DNA of 53,128 nucleotides from JARIHD01 sp964503715 (GTDB lineage Bacteria > Patescibacteriota > Saccharimonadia > Saccharimonadales > UBA4665), in contig CAZDAD010000006.1 in assembly GCA_964503715.1 (NCBI GenBank), positions 1 through 53,128 of the forward strand, written 5' to 3'. This document shows positions 50,260 through 53,128 of the stretch, piece after piece. The notes beneath the pieces are model-generated. The model was given only the letters and a program-made list of their open reading frames with translations, was not told the DNA's origin and did no database searches. Each line of letters opens with the position of its first letter. The stretch's first letter is position 1. Both the position numbers and the translations under genes were made by a program.

Positions 50260-50784
50260 GCTAATCCCCGCAGAAACTAGTTGAAGTGCGGGCTTACCGA
50301 GCATATACGTCTTCCGTAGGTCTTCAGGCTGCAGTGGAGTATACTCGCCATCAATATATCTTGGCGGAGCTTCAGAATCGGGAACCTGAACATAGCCTGA
50401 CTTCTCAAATGCACCCCTGCTCTGCGGGTTACAAACTGCGTAGGGTGTCTGGCCTTCTAATACTAGCCTTGTAGAGATATCCGTAATCAAATTGGTCGCT
50501 ATACCCAACCGCCGAGCACTCTTGGCAACCCAGAGTGAACCGACTTTGGCCATGTATGTTCCGTCATGAACAAGTGGTCCATCAGCACCAATGTATCCGA
50601 CCATCTCACCCTGAACAGATGCCACAAAACCTAGCTGTTTTGCCAATATATCACGCCCGTCCACGGGTAGAATCTCTAGGCTCTCGCCATCTAGGCCGCC
50701 GCTAGTAGCCAGTGCCACCTGCTCAGCAACCGACCATTTTTCAAACCTATTAAGGCTACCGAAGTCACTAATCTGAAAACTCAT
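50224..50784 (-). CDS. GNAT family N-acetyltransferase
   Basis: A 186-residue protein with a GNAT core: GFVASVQGEMVGYIGA (strands 2 to 3), KVGSLWVAKSARRLGIATNL (strand 4 and the acetyl-CoA-binding turn RRLGIA) and AFEKSGYVQVP near 140. The substrate is unknown. The ATG at 50784 is preferred to a GTG at 50790. It overlaps the convergent kinase gene by 36 bases. Confidence 0.8.
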   Translation of the reverse strand: MSFQISDFGSLNRFEKWSVAEQVALATSGGLDGESLEILPVDGRDILAKQLGFVASVQGEMVGYIGADGPLVHDGTYMAKVGSLWVAKSARRLGIATNLITDISTRLVLEGQTPYAVCNPQSRGAFEKSGYVQVPDSEAPPRYIDGEYTPLQPEDLRKTYMLGKPALQLVSAGISLQNSRTDMSAA

Positions 50785-50819
50785 ATCCACCTATTATTAA
50801 CACTTTAGGGTGTCAAAGA

Positions 50820-53128
50820 CTAGGCAAAAAACCTATAGAGCCATATATTGCTCACATTACAATTAGTCTGTTTGGTAATTTTCCAGTAGTGATTTGGTTG
50901 TATGAAGTACATGTCAGCATTCTCGTTTATATCACCTGGATTTTGGCCAATGACAGTGGATGGGCTACTGTTGGCATCCGAAATAACAGAGTATTTATAA
51001 AGTGTTGAGCCACCTGCAGTGGTAGTTCGCACGTACAAAATACTCCAGTAGGGGCCGTTCTGATATGTAGTATTGATGGCATAACCACTAGTCGTAACAG
51101 AAAACGTATCAGTCTTGGCCATTTTAGACGCACTAACAGCACTATCTGTCACGTTATTGGAGCTCACGGCCGCTGTGGTTACAACCTTACCTGACTTGAC
51201 TCCTAGCCCACCGATTGTCATGCTGCCATCAGAGTTGGTACTGGTTACGCCGCCAATTGAGAGATTGGGATATGCAGGTACAATCGTAGTTATATAGCCA
51301 CCCGTATACACTGCAACTACCTTTGAGAAATCAGATGATACCGAAACTCCTTTCCAGCCTTTGTAGCCCATATCGTAGTTGGCTGTCCAAGTTGCCCCAA
51401 AGTCAGTTGAGGTATACAGATACCCAGGATCAGATACAGCAATAATCTTTGAGCCATCAGATGAGCAATCCATGTAGGACCATTTAATATAGTAGTAATC
51501 TCTCTCCGTCCAGGTTGCACCAAAGTCAGATGATGTATACGCGTAACCGCTACTGGTGCCAGCAATAATCTTTGAGCCATCATCAGAACAACATACAGAA
51601 TTCCACCATCTCGATCCACAGCCAGTGCGTTCAGTCCATGTTGCACCAGAATCTGACGAGGTGTAGATATAGCCATTTCGAGCACAGGCAACCATCTTTG
51701 TGCCGTCGGTGGACATTGCCCCTGCGCTCCAGCTACCTGCGCCGGTGCGTTCAGTCCATGTTGCACCAGAATCTGACGAGGTATAAATTGAAGTGCCCGG
51801 AAACTCACAAAACATCAACTTGCTACCATCAGCGGAGCAGCATAATGCACATCTCTGGCTAGTACCAGATCCGGTTTGCTTAGTCCATGTTAACCCACCA
51901 TCATTTGAGGTAGAAATATTACCGCCCCAGAACTCAGTTGAAGCCATTTTTTGACCATCTGCAGATATACACACCAGGCTCCACTCACTGGTCCCAATAG
52001 ATGATCTTTCGATCCAGTTTGTGCCTGCATCGGCTGACGTATACACAAAACCTCTAGTACTAACTGCTATGTTCATACCATCACCAGAAGAAGCGACAGA
52101 CATCCAGTTACGAAGTCCAGTTTGAGACGTCTTAGTCCAATTTGTACCAGAGTTAGTCGAGACAAAAATCGAATCATAATATGTAGTGCTGAATATTTTA
52201 GACGCATCGCTAGAAACACATACTTCATACCATTTTTTTAAGCCAGCCGAGCTCACAGTACTCCAAGTAGAACCAGAATTAGTGGATATATACATATAGT
52301 CATTATCGACCGTACCAATAACTTTCGTGCCATCTGATGAACATGCAATAGATTTCCAAGCTCTCGTCCCCGAAGATGTTCGTTCGGTCCAGGTAGCACC
52401 TGAGTCTGACGAGGTATAGATGTACCCCCCATCAGTGCAGGCGGCCATTTTCGTACCGTCGGTTGAGTAGCACACCCCCGTCCATTGTCGTGCCCCAGCA
52501 TTGGTCAAATCAATCCAGGTTGCGCCAGAGTCATTCGAAGCTTTTATATATCCACCCCACAGGTCGTATGTAGCAATACGAGTGCCATTGCCAGAACAGG
52601 CGACACTCAGCCAATCACTGGAGCCGATTGATGTTCGTTCGGTCCAGGTAGCACCTGAGTCAGTGGATGTATAAATGTAATCCCCTCCCCATGCAGCAGC
52701 CACTAGCTTCACGCCGTCGGTTGAAGAAGCTACCCCAGACCAAGACTTAGAAGAACCTGATGATGTACGCTCTGTCCAGGTTGCGCCAGAGTCAGTGGAT
52801 GTATAGATATTTGATTGTGATGCTACTGCAACTATTTTCGTGCCATCCGTGGAACATGCAATGCCTTGCCACCGTAAAGCTCCTGCGCCCGTGATTTCAC
52901 TCCACGTAGCTCCTGAATCCGATGATTTATATAGATTGCAATTAAATGATGACGCATAGATTTTAGTACCATCTGAAGAACATGCCAAACCGTGCCAGTT
53001 GAAACCTCCCCCACTCACAGCATGTTCAGCCACACCATTGTTCTGACTCACAGGCACATCACTAGTTAGGGCAAGTGTGCCTGAGTTATTGGGGAATGAG
53101 TAGGTTTGGTTAGTAGTAGTTAGGTTAG
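50820..53128 (-). CDS. Large beta-propeller (BNR/Asp-box) repeat protein, N-terminus beyond the window edge
   Basis: The minus-strand frame is open at the right edge and ends at 50820, giving about 769 residues in the window. The GTG at 53057 is internal: upstream codons continue as NLTTTNQTYSFPNNSGTLAL, the same module as in the tail-fibre-like proteins at 16489 and 17041. Then come about 13 repeats of 43 residues, each with an Asp-box such as YTSSDSGATWTER, enough for one 14-blade or two 7-blade propellers. The last 150 residues are a separate domain ending NVSNIWLYRFFA. Sialidase-like repeats often bind glycans; no sialidase active site is evident. Confidence 0.82.
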   Translation of the reverse strand, partial: NLTTTNQTYSFPNNSGTLALTSDVPVSQNNGVAEHAVSGGGFNWHGLACSSDGTKIYASSFNCNLYKSSDSGATWSEITGAGALRWQGIACSTDGTKIVAVASQSNIYTSTDSGATWTERTSSGSSKSWSGVASSTDGVKLVAAAWGGDYIYTSTDSGATWTERTSIGSSDWLSVACSGNGTRIATYDLWGGYIKASNDSGATWIDLTNAGARQWTGVCYSTDGTKMAACTDGGYIYTSSDSGATWTERTSSGTRAWKSIACSSDGTKVIGTVDNDYMYISTNSGSTWSTVSSAGLKKWYEVCVSSDASKIFSTTYYDSIFVSTNSGTNWTKTSQTGLRNWMSVASSGDGMNIAVSTRGFVYTSADAGTNWIERSSIGTSEWSLVCISADGQKMASTEFWGGNISTSNDGGLTWTKQTGSGTSQRCALCCSADGSKLMFCEFPGTSIYTSSDSGATWTERTGAGSWSAGAMSTDGTKMVACARNGYIYTSSDSGATWTERTGCGSRWWNSVCCSDDGSKIIAGTSSGYAYTSSDFGATWTERDYYYIKWSYMDCSSDGSKIIAVSDPGYLYTSTDFGATWTANYDMGYKGWKGVSVSSDFSKVVAVYTGGYITTIVPAYPNLSIGGVTSTNSDGSMTIGGLGVKSGKVVTTAAVSSNNVTDSAVSASKMAKTDTFSVTTSGYAINTTYQNGPYWSILYVRTTTAGGSTLYKYSVISDANSSPSTVIGQNPGDINENADMYFIQPNHYWKITKQTNCNVSNIWLYRFFA
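51300..53000 (-). repeat. In-frame tandem repeats of about 129 bases within the propeller gene
   Basis: About 13 copies of a 43-codon unit lie in this stretch. Most have diverged, but some are nearly identical in DNA: GTTCAGTCCATGTTGCACCA recurs at about 51630 and 51748, and GTTCGGTCCAGGTAGCACCT at about 52381 and 52633 (plus-strand text). This indicates recent duplication or gene conversion between units. Confidence 0.8.

Noticed and set aside
50791..50816. TTGACA upstream of the GNAT gene as a promoter
   Set aside because: The only -10-like sequences lie 11 to 14 bases away, too close for normal spacing.
51300..53000. Regularly spaced repeats that could suggest a CRISPR or satellite array
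   Set aside because: The repeats are in frame, code for Asp-box propeller blades with a period of 129 bases, and have no unique spacers.
53055..53057. GTG at 53057 as the true start of the propeller protein
   Set aside because: The frame is open to the window edge and the upstream codons encode a module shared with related proteins, so the gene begins outside the window.

Overview
The window looks like chromosome from a Candidate Phyla Radiation bacterium, most probably Candidatus Saccharibacteria (TM7); this is inferred from gene content and was not tested by a tree. Supporting signs are an alanyl-tRNA synthetase without its C-Ala domain, a minimal (p)ppGpp synthetase, a stand-alone oligopeptide-binding lipoprotein-like anchor protein, many anchored surface proteins, very tight gene packing, and ordinary use of TGA as a stop (for example at 5160, 46020 and 49472), which argues against the Gracilibacteria/Absconditabacteria code. 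Base composition is moderate. Most genes are on the minus strand. There is no integrase, capsid, transposase or CRISPR array.

Layout. 1-1629: FAD-linked oxidase cut by the left edge. 1862-6781: RelA/SpoT-domain protein, tRNA-Leu(CAG), and the run pepP - holin-like membrane protein - secG - peptide-binding protein. 6870-13604: a degenerate EEP-like protein, uvrC, trhO, an ABC exporter with a possible leader peptide, ribosomal protein L25/CTC and a DedA protein. 13607-20997: uvrA, a four-gene cluster of phage tail-fibre-like proteins without signal peptides, a PGPGW membrane protein and sbcB. 21004-30446: obg, a LysM-CHAP hydrolase, then the chain alaS - ftsA-like - 582-aa membrane protein - ruvX - mltG, with alaS preceded by a T-box riboswitch. 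30447-37907: mnmA and a surface-protein locus resembling a WxL system (DUF916-like anchor, PKD-like anchor, three secreted paralogues), plus a divergent anchored beta-repeat protein. 37934-45179: an F1-type ATPase operon (b, delta, alpha, gamma, beta, epsilon) with no subunit a or normal subunit c; in their place is a secreted/membrane protein ending in a c-like hairpin that lacks the ion-binding carboxylate. Upstream is an iscS-type desulfurase. 45192-48670: two unknown genes, tatD, metG with a Met-containing leader ORF, and tRNA-Cys and tRNA-Leu(UAA). 48770-53128: a Nudix-isopentenyl phosphate kinase pair, a GNAT acetyltransferase, and a large beta-propeller repeat protein cut by the right edge, which shares its N-terminal module with the tail-fibre-like cluster.

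Regulation. Several genes have an extended -10 box (TGnTAnAAT) placed so that transcription would begin at or within a few bases of the start codon; three are TGnTACAAT-N6-ATG exactly. Leaderless mRNA therefore seems common here. The two tRNA synthetase genes have leaders that look like amino-acid sensors of different types: a T-box for alaS and a possible Met-codon attenuator for metG.

The most unusual items are the F1 ATPase locus with its altered membrane partner, the signal-less tail-fibre-like proteins at two loci, and the WxL-like surface locus.
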